Assembly (NCBI GenBank): GCA_049323275.1 | Contig: JBMOOM010000021.1 | Location: forward strand, 62,001-126,000 | Reading direction: 5' to 3' | Source of the DNA: Taklimakanibacter sp049323275 | Lineage (GTDB): Bacteria; Pseudomonadota; Alphaproteobacteria; Rhizobiales; Aestuariivirgaceae | DNA length: 64,000 nt | Part shown: piece by piece, positions 42,776 to 51,186 of the stretch | Position numbering within the stretch: the first letter of the stretch is position 1 | Layout: every line of letters begins with the position of its first letter | Translations under genes and position numbers: made by a program | Notes under the pieces: model-generated | What the model was told of the DNA's origin: nothing | What the model saw: the letters and a program-made list of their open reading frames with translations, nothing else | Databases searched by the model: none

Positions 42776-43811
42776 CATGTCCTTCGGGAACGGTCCTGAA
42801 CTGCCGAGTTTCCGCCAGCATATGCGCGAAGCGGGCCTCGAATGCAGCAAAAATCTCCGGCGCATCGTCGAGCGCCACCAGGAGCTCGTTGTTGAGATAG
42901 CGCGAGGTGAGGGTGAGATTCATGCTGCCGAACAGGACGCGCCTAATGCCCGCCGCCTCGAGCAGGATGAACTTGCAATGCATCGGCAGTCCTTGCGGAT
43001 GGGCATAGCGGATGAAGTCGAGTCCTTGCGCCCTGGCGAGGGCTTCGATGCGCCTCGGCACGCGCCTCAGCGTATCATGGGCGATCACCGTCACGGAGGC
43101 GCCGTCCTTGACCTGGCGGCCGAGCAGGCGGGCGATCGATCTGTCGCGAAAATGCGACGCGGCGATGCGGATGCGGTCATATTTTCGTTCGCTGACCAGC
43201 CGGTCGACGACATCCCAATCCCAGCGCGGATAATGGAAAAGGCTGAGCGGGCCGCCGGTGAAATCCGATCTGGCCGAACGGTCGAAATAGGTGGCGAGGC
43301 CTTGCCGGCCGGCATGGAGCGCCAGCATATGTTTCTTCAGGCTCGCCACCGCCTCAGGGTCATCGACGGCGACGAGGCAATTATGGCCGCGATCCTGGTC
43401 GCCGATCCGGCGCACCACCTCGGGGTCTTCCGGGGTGTTGCCGGAGGGATTGAACGAGCCGACCAGCACGACCGGCTGGGGATGGCTGAAATAATAGATC
43501 TTCTCATGCAGATGCGCCGGCAGCAGGTGCTTGATGGGCTTAAAGCCGTCGCCGAGGCCGTCCGGCGCAGTCAGGCGCGCTTGCACCGCCTGGTTGGCGG
43601 AGGTGAGTTTCGGCGCGGCCTCGAGGCACAGCTTGACCGTGACGCCTCTTTGCCGGGCGCGGATGAGCGCCTCCGCCAGGGCGAGGTCGCGGAAATAGTA
43701 GGTCGTCCACAGGATCTCGCCGCCCTGCGGCACGGCGTCCACAAAGCGGGCCAGCAGATCACGTAGGAAGCCGGGCGGCCGATCCGGCCCGCCAAAGAAA
43801 ACTTGCGTCAT
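42759..43811 (-). CDS. Phospholipase D-like protein
   Basis: A 350-residue protein with two PLD half-sites: LHEKIYYF...GSFNPSGN (about 102-125) and MHCKFILLE...GSMNLT (about 280-305). Each has the H-x-K and G-S-x-N elements, but the Asp of the classical HxKxxxxD is not present in either half. Such HKD variants may hydrolyse phosphodiesters or be cardiolipin-synthase-like. The gene has no clear signal peptide. It lies upstream of the GT-like gene on the same strand, and overlaps it by about 17 bp. Confidence 0.75.
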   Translation of the reverse strand: MTQVFFGGPDRPPGFLRDLLARFVDAVPQGGEILWTTYYFRDLALAEALIRARQRGVTVKLCLEAAPKLTSANQAVQARLTAPDGLGDGFKPIKHLLPAHLHEKIYYFSHPQPVVLVGSFNPSGNTPEDPEVVRRIGDQDRGHNCLVAVDDPEAVASLKKHMLALHAGRQGLATYFDRSARSDFTGGPLSLFHYPRWDWDVVDRLVSERKYDRIRIAASHFRDRSIARLLGRQVKDGASVTVIAHDTLRRVPRRIEALARAQGLDFIRYAHPQGLPMHCKFILLEAAGIRRVLFGSMNLTLTSRYLNNELLVALDDAPEIFAAFEARFAHMLAETRQFRTVPEGHDGHPS

Positions 43812-43884
43812 GCACCCTGTTGTCCGGGCCGTCTCGAGGCCGTTGCCGCGCCTATATAATTGACGGCTTCCAGAGGAGCAAACC

Positions 43885-43926
43885 GTGGAGAAGACGCTCG
43901 AAAACGCATGGGGCGGTGTTACGTAG
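43885..43926 (+). CDS. 13-codon micro-ORF upstream of the aldoxime-nitrile operon
   Basis: GTG at 43885 opens a 13-codon frame (VEKTLENAWGGVT, then TAG), with GAGGAG nine bases upstream and TATATAAT just before that. It ends six bases before the LysR-type palindrome. It reads like the N-terminus of a soluble enzyme and may be a leader or the remnant of a displaced gene. Low confidence. Confidence 0.25.
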   Translation: MEKTLENAWGGVT

Positions 43927-43931
43927 AGTTT

Positions 43932-43961
43932 GATCTAAGTAAATATTATTACTTTTGGATA
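43932..43961. promoter_or_regulatory. LysR-type operator upstream of the aldoxime-nitrile operon
   Basis: AAGTAA-ATATTA-TTACTT at 43937-43954 is a perfect palindrome with an AT-rich centre. The flanks GATC (43932-43935) and TTGGATA (43955-43961) also occur at the 53894-53923 site next to the LysR gene, where the arms are AAGCGA/TCGCTT. The arms differ but are paired in each copy. It lies about 70 bp above the SBP start (44030). Confidence 0.7.
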
Positions 43962-44029
43962 TTTCAAAGGTAGGTCACCCGTTAGGCTTCGATCAACAAC
44001 GAAGAAGCAGATGCAGTCGGGAGGAAAAC

Positions 44030-45349
44030 ATGACTCATGCATCAATCGGGCCGGTGGCGTCACGTCGTTCATTTATGACCAAAGCGGGAGCCGGTGCAGG
44101 CTCGTTGGCCATGCTCTCCGGTCTCAATCAATCGGCGCGCGCACAGGATTCATCGCCGGTGATTATCGGCGGGCCTCTGCCTCTCACCGGCGCCATCGCC
44201 GCCGACGGCGTCGAATTCAAGCGCGGGCTTGAAATGGCCGCCGAGGAGATTAATGCGCTGGGCGGCATATTGGGCCGCCCGATTGGGCTCGCTTTCGAGG
44301 ATACAGAATCCAAGGGCGATGATGTCATCATCAGCGCCGGTCAGCGCCTCATCGACAAGCACAATGCCAATGTCCTGATCTCGGGGTACAATCTGGGCTC
44401 GCAGACGGCCTTGCAGGGTGTCGCCTCGGGCGCGTCGCTCATCTATCTTCATGCCGATACGGCGCGCGCCCATACCGATCTCGTCAGCAAGGAGCCGGAT
44501 AAATACTGGAGCTGCTTCATGTATTGTCCCTCCGAGCTCTATTACGGTTTCGCCTATCTCGACTTCATCAAGCATCTCGAGACCTCGGGTCAGCTCAAGC
44601 TTCCGAACCGGAGGCTGGCGCTGATCACCGGGCCGATCACCTATTCGATCAACATCGCCAAATCCATCGAGGGCAAGGCGGCCGAATATGGCTATGAGAT
44701 CTCGCTCTACGAGACCGTGCAGGCGCCGACCTCCGAATGGGGCCCGACATTGGCCAAGCTGCGCGAAAATCCGCCGGGCCTGATCGTCGTGACGCACTTC
44801 TTCCCGCAGGATCAGGCTCAGTTCATGATCCAGTTCCTGACCAATCCGACCGACAGCCTGGTCTATCTGCAGTATGGCGCCTCGCTGGCGGCGTTCCGCG
44901 ATATCGCCGGCGATGCCTCGGAGGGCGTCCTCTATGCGACCAATATCGGTATCCTCCAGGACGAAATCGGTCTCGCCTTCACCAAGAACTATCTCGCCCG
45001 CAACGATCAGAAGGCTTCGCCCAATGGCGGCGGCCAGACCTATTCGGCGCTGCATCTTTATGCAATCGCGGCCGCGCTGGCCGGCGGCCCGGGCGTCCCT
45101 TACGAAGAAGAGCAGAACCGCAAGATCGCCCAGCGCCTCAAGGCAATGATCTTCCGCAGTCCGATGGGCGTCATCCGTTTCGACCAGGAGACCCAGGCAG
45201 CGCTGTCCTATCCGGTGCAGACCAAGGACCCGTCGCTCGGCATGGCCCATATCTTCAGCCAGATCAAGAACAAGGCGGAAAACGGGCACATCATTTCGCC
45301 CTCACCCTATGACATCGCGAAATTCGAGAAGCCGGCCTGGATGAAGTGA
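44030..45349 (+). CDS. Liv/urea-type ABC substrate-binding protein (Tat-exported)
   Basis: A 439-residue periplasmic binding protein. Its twin-arginine signal SRRSFMTKAGAGAG (11-24) and AxA at about 38 are clear. The mature part begins with VIIGGPLPLTGAIAADGVEFKRGLEMA, the Peripla_BP_6 pattern, closest to AmiC/UrtA-like amide or urea binders. ATG 44030 is five bases after GGAGG. It is first in the operon LivG-LivF-LivH-LivM::Oxd-amidase-nitrile hydratase, so its ligand is probably an aldoxime, nitrile or amide; this is inferred from context. Confidence 0.9.
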   Translation: MTHASIGPVASRRSFMTKAGAGAGSLAMLSGLNQSARAQDSSPVIIGGPLPLTGAIAADGVEFKRGLEMAAEEINALGGILGRPIGLAFEDTESKGDDVIISAGQRLIDKHNANVLISGYNLGSQTALQGVASGASLIYLHADTARAHTDLVSKEPDKYWSCFMYCPSELYYGFAYLDFIKHLETSGQLKLPNRRLALITGPITYSINIAKSIEGKAAEYGYEISLYETVQAPTSEWGPTLAKLRENPPGLIVVTHFFPQDQAQFMIQFLTNPTDSLVYLQYGASLAAFRDIAGDASEGVLYATNIGILQDEIGLAFTKNYLARNDQKASPNGGGQTYSALHLYAIAAALAGGPGVPYEEEQNRKIAQRLKAMIFRSPMGVIRFDQETQAALSYPVQTKDPSLGMAHIFSQIKNKAENGHIISPSPYDIAKFEKPAWMK

Positions 45350-45362
45350 GGGAGCGGTGTCC

Positions 45363-46130
45363 ATGTCCGTCCCGCCTCTTCTCCAATGCCGTAACGTGGC
45401 CAAGTTCTATGGCGCCCTGGCCGCCGTCGACGGCGTCGACCTCCTGATCAGACCCGGCGAGACCGTCGGCATCGGTGGCCCAAATGGCGCGGGCAAGACG
45501 ACCTTTTTCGATCTGATCTCGGGGCTGACCAGAGTGAGCTCCGGGGAGGTTCTCTACCAGGGTGAGAACATCACCGGCAGGGCGCCGTACCGGCTTTTCC
45601 ATGACGGCATGGCGCGCACCTTTCAGGTGACCAGCGGCTTCGGCGGCCTCACCGTGCTGCAGAACATGCTGGCTGCCGTCATCTACGGCAGCAGAGGGAC
45701 CAGGGCCGGGCTTCTGATCGGGCGCCAGGACCGGGAGCGGGCGATGGCGTCCCTAGATGCGTTTGGATTGGCGGACATCGCCGACCGGCTTGTCTCCGAT
45801 ATCGCGGTCCTGGCGCGTAAGAAACTCATGGTCGCCACCGCGGTCGTACATGCGCCGAAGATGCTGCTGCTCGATGAGCCGGTCGGCGGTCTCCTGCCGA
45901 GGGAGGTGGATGAGTTCATCGAGCTGACGGAAGGGCTGCGCGGCCGCGGCATTTCGATCGTCTTCATCGAACATGTCATGCGCTTCCTCACCGCCGTCGC
46001 CGACCGCGCACTGATCATGCATCAGGGCAAGCTCATCTATGACGGCGCGCCGCGGGGCCTCGCCAAGGACCCGTTGGTGCGCTCGGTTTATCTCGGAAGC
46101 GAAGCCGACAATATGGACATGCCGATATGA
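45363..46130 (+). CDS. LivG-type ABC ATPase with degenerate signature motif
   Basis: A 255-residue ATPase. Walker A is GGPNGAGKTT (38-47), Walker B is MLLLDEP (167-173) and the H-loop His is at about 204. At the place of LSGGQ (about 150-155) it reads VLARKKLMVATAV, so the signature is lost while the following conserved pattern is kept. ATG 45363 has GGGAG eight to nine bases upstream; GTG 45357 is an alternative. It pairs with the intact LivF at 46127, so one composite site may be non-catalytic. Confidence 0.88.
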   Translation: MSVPPLLQCRNVAKFYGALAAVDGVDLLIRPGETVGIGGPNGAGKTTFFDLISGLTRVSSGEVLYQGENITGRAPYRLFHDGMARTFQVTSGFGGLTVLQNMLAAVIYGSRGTRAGLLIGRQDRERAMASLDAFGLADIADRLVSDIAVLARKKLMVATAVVHAPKMLLLDEPVGGLLPREVDEFIELTEGLRGRGISIVFIEHVMRFLTAVADRALIMHQGKLIYDGAPRGLAKDPLVRSVYLGSEADNMDMPI

Positions 46131-46840
46131 GCGCGCTCCTGACCGTCAGGGATCTGACGAGCGGGTATCGCCAGATCCGCGTCCTGCACGAGGTGAGCTT
46201 CACGGTCGAAGAGGGTGGCATCACCGCGGTCATCGGGCCGAACGGCCACGGCAAATCGACCTTGCTGCGCGCGCTTTCCGGATTGCTGCCGCCATGGTCG
46301 GGCGAGATCATCTTCGCGGGCTCGCCCGTTGCGTCGAGCGCGCCCGGTCGCGCCCGCGCCGGGCTGGTGCTCGTCCCTCAGGGCGACCAGCTTTTCGCCG
46401 GCATGACGGTCGAGGAAAATCTGATGATGGGCGGTTATGTGCGCAAGGACATGATGGAAGTGCGCGAGACGCTCGCAGAGGTTTTCGAGTTGTTCCCACG
46501 CCTCAAGGAGCGCCGCGCCCAACGGGCCAGCAGCCTGTCGGGCGGCGAACGCCGCATGGTCGGCATCGGCCGGGGCCTGATGGCCAAGGCCAGGCTGATC
46601 ATGATCGATGAGCCGTCGCTGGGTCTGGCGCCATTGATCATCGATCAGATCTATCAGGCACTGGCCGAGCTTGCCGCGCGCGGCCTTTCGATCCTGGTGG
46701 TCGAGGAGAATCCGGGCCGCGTCGCGAGGGTGGCGACGGCCTTCCATCTGATGGACGGCGGTCGCTTCGCCTGGAGCGGTTCCGCGGCCGACCTCACCCG
46801 TTCGGGCCACATTCTGAAAACCTATCTCGGCGGACACTGA
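46127..46840 (+). CDS. LivF-type ABC ATPase
   Basis: A 237-residue ATPase with Walker A GPNGHGKST, an intact signature SLSGGERRMVGIGRGL, Walker B LIMIDEPSLGLAP and H-loop region VVEENPGRV, where the usual His is replaced by Asn. ATG 46127 overlaps the LivG stop (ATGA). With LivG it powers the LivH/LivM::Oxd permease. Gene order is the canonical Liv order except that LivF precedes the permeases. Confidence 0.9.
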   Translation: MSALLTVRDLTSGYRQIRVLHEVSFTVEEGGITAVIGPNGHGKSTLLRALSGLLPPWSGEIIFAGSPVASSAPGRARAGLVLVPQGDQLFAGMTVEENLMMGGYVRKDMMEVRETLAEVFELFPRLKERRAQRASSLSGGERRMVGIGRGLMAKARLIMIDEPSLGLAPLIIDQIYQALAELAARGLSILVVEENPGRVARVATAFHLMDGGRFAWSGSAADLTRSGHILKTYLGGH

Positions 46841-46841
46841 C

Positions 46842-47720
46842 ATGCAGGCCGTTCTCCAGATCCTCGTCACCGGACTGACGCTGGGCGCGATGTATGCTCT
46901 CGCCTCGGTCGGTCTCGCTCTGACCTATGGCACAATGCGCATGTTCAACATGGCGCATGGGGTCTTCATGACCATCGGCGCCTATGCGACCTATATGGCC
47001 GCCATGCTATGGGGCCTGCCTCTGCCTCTGGCCTTCTTGTTCGGCCTCGCCGCCGGCGGCCTCATCGGCGCCGTCGTGCATCTCTTCGTCGTCCGCTTCA
47101 TGCTCGACACCGAAGGCTTCGAGGTCAATATCATCGTGGCCACGGCGGGCGTCGCCATCCTGCTGCAGGATCTGCTCCTCAAATATTACGGCGCCTATCC
47201 GTTTCGCCAGCCGGCGCAGGTCGAGGGCGTGTTCCGCATCGGCGATATCGCCGTCACCTATCAATCGGTCGGTATCCTGCTCATGGCGGCGATCCTCATC
47301 GGCGGCATCGCCTGGCTCCTGACACATACCCGCTTCGGGCTCGCCATCCGCGCCACCGCCATGAACCGCGAGGCGGCGCTGCTCATGGGCGTCGAGGCCG
47401 GTCGCACCTATCTGCAGGTCCTTGTCATCGCCGGCATCCTCGCCGCGGCCGCGGGCATCCTCATCTCGTCGCTGGCGACGCTGTCGCCCGACATGGGCGC
47501 AAATCCGCTGCTGCGCGCCTTCGTCATCTGCGTGGTGGCGGGGCTCGGCAGCGTGACCGGCGCCGGCATCGCCGCCGTCGCTTTGGGGCTGATCGAGGCT
47601 GCGATCCAGTACTATATCGGAGTCCGTTATGGCTTTCCCATCATGCTGCTGCTCGTCATCATCGTCCTGATCTGGAAGCCGGCCGGCCTCTTCGGGCAGC
47701 AGGAGGTCGTACGCTCATGA
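46842..47720 (+). CDS. LivH-type ABC permease
   Basis: A 292-residue permease with eight or so hydrophobic segments, starting LQILVTGLTLGAMYALASVGLAL and containing the loop ATAMNREAALLMGVEAGRTYL (the ATPase contact). It is one base after LivF, and its stop overlaps the LivM-Oxd ATG (ATGA). It forms the transmembrane pair with the LivM half of the next gene. Confidence 0.93.
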   Translation: MQAVLQILVTGLTLGAMYALASVGLALTYGTMRMFNMAHGVFMTIGAYATYMAAMLWGLPLPLAFLFGLAAGGLIGAVVHLFVVRFMLDTEGFEVNIIVATAGVAILLQDLLLKYYGAYPFRQPAQVEGVFRIGDIAVTYQSVGILLMAAILIGGIAWLLTHTRFGLAIRATAMNREAALLMGVEAGRTYLQVLVIAGILAAAAGILISSLATLSPDMGANPLLRAFVICVVAGLGSVTGAGIAAVALGLIEAAIQYYIGVRYGFPIMLLLVIIVLIWKPAGLFGQQEVVRS

Positions 47721-49777
47721 CACCGTCGACCGAAATGAACCGGCATCTGGTGGGCGCGGTGCTGCTTCTCGCCGCTCTGTCGCTTCTGCCGTTTCTCGTC
47801 ACCGAGCGTTATGCCCTGGGTGAGCTCATCACCTTCCTCATCTGGGCGTCGGTGGCGGTGCAATGGAATGTGCTCACCGGCCATGCCGGCGTCTTCTCGC
47901 TGGGACAGATGCTGTTCTTCGCGATCGGCTCCTATTGCGTCGCAATGCTCGCCGTCTATTTCGGCCTGTCGCCCTGGATTTCCATGCCGGTGGCGGGCCT
48001 TGCCGCCGCGATCGCGGCCTTGCTGATCGGGCTTGCCTGCCTGCGTCTCGCCGCCGCCTACGTGGCGCTCCTGACCTTCGCCATTGCCTACATGGCCTAT
48101 ACGCTGATCATCACCGATTCCGCCTGCTACATTACGACCGGCGGCACATGCACGCCCTTCTTCGGCGGCACCAACGGCTTCTCGCAATTCATCGATCTCG
48201 GCTTCCGTAAGCTGCTGAAGGCAAATTGGATCATCGGCAATTATTTCACGGTGCTGGCCGTCTTCGCGCTGTCCTTCATCGCCTCCATCATCGTTATCCA
48301 TGGCCGGCTCGGCCTTGCTTTCCGCGCCACCAGCGACAGCGCCGTCTATGCCGCCGCGCGCGGCATCAACCGGACCAGGTTCCAGATCATCGCCTTTGTC
48401 GTCACGGCCTTCTTCACCGGACTGGCCGGGGCTTCCTATGCCGCGCATTTCCGCTTCGCCGGTCCCAGCCTGTTCGAACTCTCGACGCTCATGTTCGTCC
48501 TGTCGATGGTGATCGTCGGCGGACTCAAATCGACCTGGGGGCCGATCCTCGGCGCCGGTCTGATGATGATCCTGGTCGAGGCCGGCAAGAGCATGGGCGA
48601 TATACGCAACACCTTAATTGGACTCCTGCTGGTGATCTTCGTGCTGCTGCTGCCGAAGGGAGTAGCCGGAGCCTGGGGCATGCTTCTCGATCGCTTCCGC
48701 CCGCCAAAGCCTCTCGATGCTCCGGCGAGGCTCGAGCCGGCCATTCCGTCGCATCTCCAGATGCCGCGGGCGCGTCCGCTCGCCGCGCCGGAGGGTTTTG
48801 CGCCGGCGACCCCTTCCTACTCCGCCCGCTTCAGTCCGGAGGTGACCGCCCTGCCGATGGCCTTCTTCGGGGTGCAGTTCGGCGAGGCCTCGTCGGCGAG
48901 CGCCAAGGCGATCGCGCTTCAGCAGGAAGGCTTCGCTCGGCCTTTCGGGCCTGCATTCTGGGACAGGGCCGAGTATGTCGACGAGCGAGGACGCACCAAC
49001 AGCGTGCTCGTCGGTTACTGGGACGATCGCGACACCTACGACCGGTGGCGCACCGCTTTGCCGGAAGACTGGTGGCGCGCCGGCGCGCCGGTCGACGGTG
49101 CGCTGGGCTTTTTCCGCGAATGCTACACGCCCTCCATCGCCGACACTGAAACGACGTTCTCGCATCCGCATCCGGAAGGTTACGCGAAGATCGCGCCGGC
49201 GATGAGCGGAATGACCGATACGCATGGCTATTGGGGAAGCGCCCGCGACCGGATCCCGCGCGCCCAGACCGACGATCTCGCTCCGCAGGGGAAACCGAGG
49301 GCGGCATTCGCGGGCGGTAACGACACGCTGCATCGTCACATCGTCGTGACACCGCACGACAATCTGTGCCTGCTCCGCTCCGGCCAGGACTGGACCGACA
49401 CGGATGCGGATGAGCGGCGCTTCTATCTGGAGATGGTGCGGCCAAAGTTAGATGAGGGCATGGCCTTCATCCGTGACGGCGGCGAGAAGGTCGGCTGTTT
49501 CTTCAATCGCTATATGAGGCTCATTTCCGCTTCAGGCCCGCTAGATAAGACCTATAGCCTGAGCGCCTGGCGCAGCCTCGGCGAGCTCGAGGCCTGGGTG
49601 AAGACCGACAGCCATCTGGCGATTTTCGCGGCGGGCACCCGGCACTACCGTAGCTTCAAGGATGCGAAATTGCGCCTCTATCACGAGATGAGCGTGATCC
49701 GGGCCAAGGACCAGTCTTTCGAATATTTCAACTGCCACGACCGGACCGGCATGCTCAACGCGCTGAACCGGGCCTGA
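47717..49777 (+). CDS. LivM-type permease fused to aldoxime dehydratase (Oxd)
   Basis: A 686-residue two-part protein. Residues 1 to about 318 are a LivM permease (several hydrophobic segments, ATSDSAVYAAARGINRTRFQ loop, PKGVAGAWG end). A Pro/Ala-rich linker of about 40 residues leads to a full haem-containing aldoxime dehydratase (about 360-686): HGYWGSARDRIPRAQTDDL (Arg510, Arg512), CLLRSGQDW (Ser555), LRLYHEMSV (His656) and FNCHDRTG (His674), the candidate distal Arg/Ser, haem His and catalytic His. An ATG at 48761 sits in the linker but has no ribosome site. LivM C-termini normally face the cytoplasm, so the enzyme would sit at the inside of the channel. Followed by amidase and nitrile hydratase genes, it likely turns imported aldoxime into nitrile. 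Confidence 0.9.
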   Translation: MTPSTEMNRHLVGAVLLLAALSLLPFLVTERYALGELITFLIWASVAVQWNVLTGHAGVFSLGQMLFFAIGSYCVAMLAVYFGLSPWISMPVAGLAAAIAALLIGLACLRLAAAYVALLTFAIAYMAYTLIITDSACYITTGGTCTPFFGGTNGFSQFIDLGFRKLLKANWIIGNYFTVLAVFALSFIASIIVIHGRLGLAFRATSDSAVYAAARGINRTRFQIIAFVVTAFFTGLAGASYAAHFRFAGPSLFELSTLMFVLSMVIVGGLKSTWGPILGAGLMMILVEAGKSMGDIRNTLIGLLLVIFVLLLPKGVAGAWGMLLDRFRPPKPLDAPARLEPAIPSHLQMPRARPLAAPEGFAPATPSYSARFSPEVTALPMAFFGVQFGEASSASAKAIALQQEGFARPFGPAFWDRAEYVDERGRTNSVLVGYWDDRDTYDRWRTALPEDWWRAGAPVDGALGFFRECYTPSIADTETTFSHPHPEGYAKIAPAMSGMTDTHGYWGSARDRIPRAQTDDLAPQGKPRAAFAGGNDTLHRHIVVTPHDNLCLLRSGQDWTDTDADERRFYLEMVRPKLDEGMAFIRDGGEKVGCFFNRYMRLISASGPLDKTYSLSAWRSLGELEAWVKTDSHLAIFAAGTRHYRSFKDAKLRLYHEMSVIRAKDQSFEYFNCHDRTGMLNALNRA

Positions 49778-49782
49778 TCCGC

Positions 49783-51186
49783 ATGCCGCTATTTCCGACC
49801 CTTGTCGCGGCAGCCGCGGCCTTGCGGGCGAAGCGTGTTTCCGCGCCGGAGCTGCTGCGCGATGTCCTCGACCGCATCGACCGGGATGATCGTTTCATCC
49901 ACGCTTACAGCGATCTGATCCCCGCGACCGCCGAAGCAGAAGCGAAGGCCGCGAGCCTGCGCCACGCGCGCGGAGAGTTTCTGGGACCGCTCGACGGCGT
50001 TCCGATCGCCGTCAAGGACCTGATCGACACGACGCCGGCCATATGCAGGGCGGGCCTGCCGCATCTGGCGGATTATCATCCACGCGAGGACGCCGATGTC
50101 GTGGCTGTGCTGCGCCGCGCCGGCGCCGTCATCGTCGGGGTGCTCGAGACCGATGCCGGCGCTTTCGGAACGCGCACGCCGCAGGTGATCAATCCGATTG
50201 CGCCGGATCGCATTGCCGGCGGATCGAGCGGCGGCGCCGGGGCTGCGGTCTGCGCCGGTCTTGCTTATGGCGCGATCGGCACTGATACGGGCGGCAGCAT
50301 CCGCATTCCGGCGTCCTGCTGCTCGGTGGCGGGATTCAAGCCGAGCTGGGGAAGAGTCAGCGTCAAAGGAGTACGGCCATTGGCGCGCTCCTGTGATCAT
50401 GTCGGGCCCTTGGCGCGCTCCGCGGCCGACCTGCAGGCGATCCAATCCCTGCTCGACCCGCGGGAACAGGAGCCGGTATCGGCCGGGCCATTGCGCATCG
50501 GTTTCTCTCCCGAGTATTTCGTCGATGCCGCCCCTCTCGTGACCGAAGCCATGGCGCGGGTCACTTCAGCGCTGACGGTGGCGGGCCATGGACTGCGCGA
50601 GACGCGAGTGCCGCTGCCGGACGACATCATGCATGCGCATATGGTCACTGTTTCGCGCGAGGCCGCCGCCTATCACACGCAGCGTTTCCCGGATCTCTGG
50701 CGGGCGCATCCCGACATCGCCCGTGACGGAATCGAGCTCGGCCGCAGCTTCAGCGATGAGGATTATGCGCTGGCGCAGGTCAGGCGGAGGCGGATCGCCG
50801 ATGTCGTCGATGGCCTGTTCGAAACCCTTGATGTGCTGATCCTGCCGTCCCTGCCCGCCGATGCGCCGGAGCGTGCCGCCCAGACCGTATCCTTGCGCGG
50901 ATGCGAGCTGCCGGTCCTCGAAGCCACGATCCGCTATACGGCGCTGTTCAACCATACCGGTCATCCGGTGGTTTCGCTGCCGGCCTTCCCGCTGCCGGAC
51001 GGCCGTGCGCTCAGCGTTCAGATCGTTGGAGCCCGCCATTGCGACCAGAGATTGCTCGCCATGGCGCGGCAGTTGGAGGATATATTCGCGGTAAGCGTCG
51101 ACTATGACGGTCTGGCGCGAGCCGCCCGGATGAGTGTCCGGCGCCTGCGCCGCCGCTATGCGCGAGGAGACCTGAATGCCGCATGA
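49783..51186 (+). CDS. Amidase-signature-family amidase of the nitrile pathway
   Basis: A 467-residue amidase with triad Lys78 (AVKDL), cis-Ser148 (GGSSGGAGA) and nucleophile Ser172 (DTGGSIRIPA). It would hydrolyse the amide made by the nitrile hydratase. ATG 49783 is 5 bp after the LivM-Oxd stop. Its end overlaps the nitrile hydratase alpha start by 11 bp, so the two are coupled. Amidase next to nitrile hydratase is the standard arrangement in nitrile-degrading bacteria. Confidence 0.93.
   Translation: MPLFPTLVAAAAALRAKRVSAPELLRDVLDRIDRDDRFIHAYSDLIPATAEAEAKAASLRHARGEFLGPLDGVPIAVKDLIDTTPAICRAGLPHLADYHPREDADVVAVLRRAGAVIVGVLETDAGAFGTRTPQVINPIAPDRIAGGSSGGAGAAVCAGLAYGAIGTDTGGSIRIPASCCSVAGFKPSWGRVSVKGVRPLARSCDHVGPLARSAADLQAIQSLLDPREQEPVSAGPLRIGFSPEYFVDAAPLVTEAMARVTSALTVAGHGLRETRVPLPDDIMHAHMVTVSREAAAYHTQRFPDLWRAHPDIARDGIELGRSFSDEDYALAQVRRRRIADVVDGLFETLDVLILPSLPADAPERAAQTVSLRGCELPVLEATIRYTALFNHTGHPVVSLPAFPLPDGRALSVQIVGARHCDQRLLAMARQLEDIFAVSVDYDGLARAARMSVRRLRRRYARGDLNAA

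Noticed and set aside
47009..47716. Upstream in-frame extension of the LivM-Oxd gene
   Set aside because: It lies in another frame of the LivH gene and is Arg/Pro-rich with no family motifs; ATG 47717 overlapping the LivH stop is the natural start.
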